Part shown: piece after piece, positions 63,908 to 64,000 of the stretch
How the letters are laid out: each line of letters begins with the position of its first letter
Position numbering within the stretch: the stretch's first letter is position 1
Source of the DNA: Mumia sp. zg.B17
Lineage (GTDB): Bacteria; Actinomycetota; Actinomycetes; Propionibacteriales; Nocardioidaceae
Length of the DNA stretch: 64,000 nucleotides
NCBI RefSeq assembly: GCF_019550915.1
Contig: NZ_JAHWCI010000006.1
Span: 248,001-312,000, forward strand
Direction: 5' to 3'
Notes under the pieces: generated by a model
The model's database searches: none
What the model was told of the DNA's origin: nothing
What the model saw: only the letters and a program-made list of their open reading frames with translations
Position numbers and translations under genes: made by a program

Positions 63908-64000
63908 CTACGACGCCTTCGGGAGCTCGCGGGGCGGAGCGTCCGAGAGCGACTCGGGCCCTGGCCTGCGAGAGCGGGATGCGTACGTGTCGACGTACTC
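63908..64000 (-). CDS. 3' end of a gene running off the window
   Basis: An open frame of 30 residues ends at TAG 63908, 10 nt before the kinase start. It ends in a charged, Pro/Arg/Ser-rich tail (DTYASRSRRPGPESLSDAPP), like a disordered C-terminus. Too little is visible to name it. An acyltransferase gene lies here in some relatives, which is only a synteny-based guess. Confidence 0.45.
   Translation of the reverse strand, partial: EYVDTYASRSRRPGPESLSDAPPRELPKAS

Overview
This window is very GC-rich DNA, with nearly every third codon position G or C, from an actinobacterium. The gene order points to a member of the Nocardioidaceae/Propionibacteriales or a close relative. This is inferred from gene content and synteny, because no rRNA or other species marker is present. 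Supporting points are the actinobacterial his operon with a PriA-type HisA, the HGxxPAAW and Trp-region membrane proteins, a dcw cluster without ftsA but with sepF-yggT-divIVA, an ileS T-box leader, and a block (metF, polyprenyl synthase, Rv2175c-like protein, PknL-like kinase, class II DAHP synthase) that matches the order around Rv2172c-Rv2178c in Mycobacterium tuberculosis. Many start codons are GTG. Many neighbouring genes overlap by 4 nt (GTGA or ATGA), and about a dozen genes appear to be leaderless.

Layout. 1-2.8 kb: the end of a DUF4190 protein, a terminator, then small membrane proteins (DUF2752, RDD, HGxxPAAW, Trp-region protein) that continue the his transcript on the minus strand. 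2.4-13.0 kb: histidine biosynthesis, read on the minus strand as hisD-hisC-hisB-hisH-[sulfite-oxidase-like]-priA-hisF-[ABC]-[ABC]-hisI. The ABC pair looks like a heterodimeric exporter with one degenerate ATP site, translationally coupled to hisF and hisI. 13.1-15.8 kb: a Lon-N-domain protein, a baeRF2/Rv2629-like protein and a membrane protein. 15.8-25.5 kb: dnaE1, rluD, lspA and a DksA/TraR-type zinc-finger protein with a histone-H1-like tail, diverging from ileS, which has a T-box leader.

25.5-44.2 kb: the division and cell-wall (dcw) cluster on the minus strand, in transcription order mraZ, rsmH, ftsL, ftsI, murE, murF, mraY, murD, ftsW, murG, murC, ftsQ, ftsZ, pgeF, yggS, sepF, yggT, divIVA. 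It makes lipid II (MurC-F, MraY, MurG), polymerises it at the septum (FtsW, FtsI) and builds the ring and pole apparatus (FtsZ, SepF, FtsQ, FtsL, DivIVA). Diverging from mraZ is a moxR-DUF58-transglutaminase operon. The shared promoter region carries two outward-facing sets of GTGG-type direct repeats that look like MraZ boxes.

49-64 kb: DUF3040, an L,D-transpeptidase, a YbaK-type deacylase, an FAD oxidoreductase, metF, a polyprenyl diphosphate synthase, an Rv2175c-like regulator divergent from a four-PASTA PknL kinase, endonuclease IV, a pyridoxal kinase, class II DAHP synthase, a phosphofructokinase with pyrophosphate-type residues, and a MacR/MacS-like two-component pair. The spacer between the convergent endonuclease IV and pyridoxal kinase genes is completely filled by a strict 21-bp repeat array of 3 inverted plus 8 direct units. 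It is the most unusual piece of non-coding sequence here. No tRNA, rRNA, IS element, prophage or CRISPR array was recognised.
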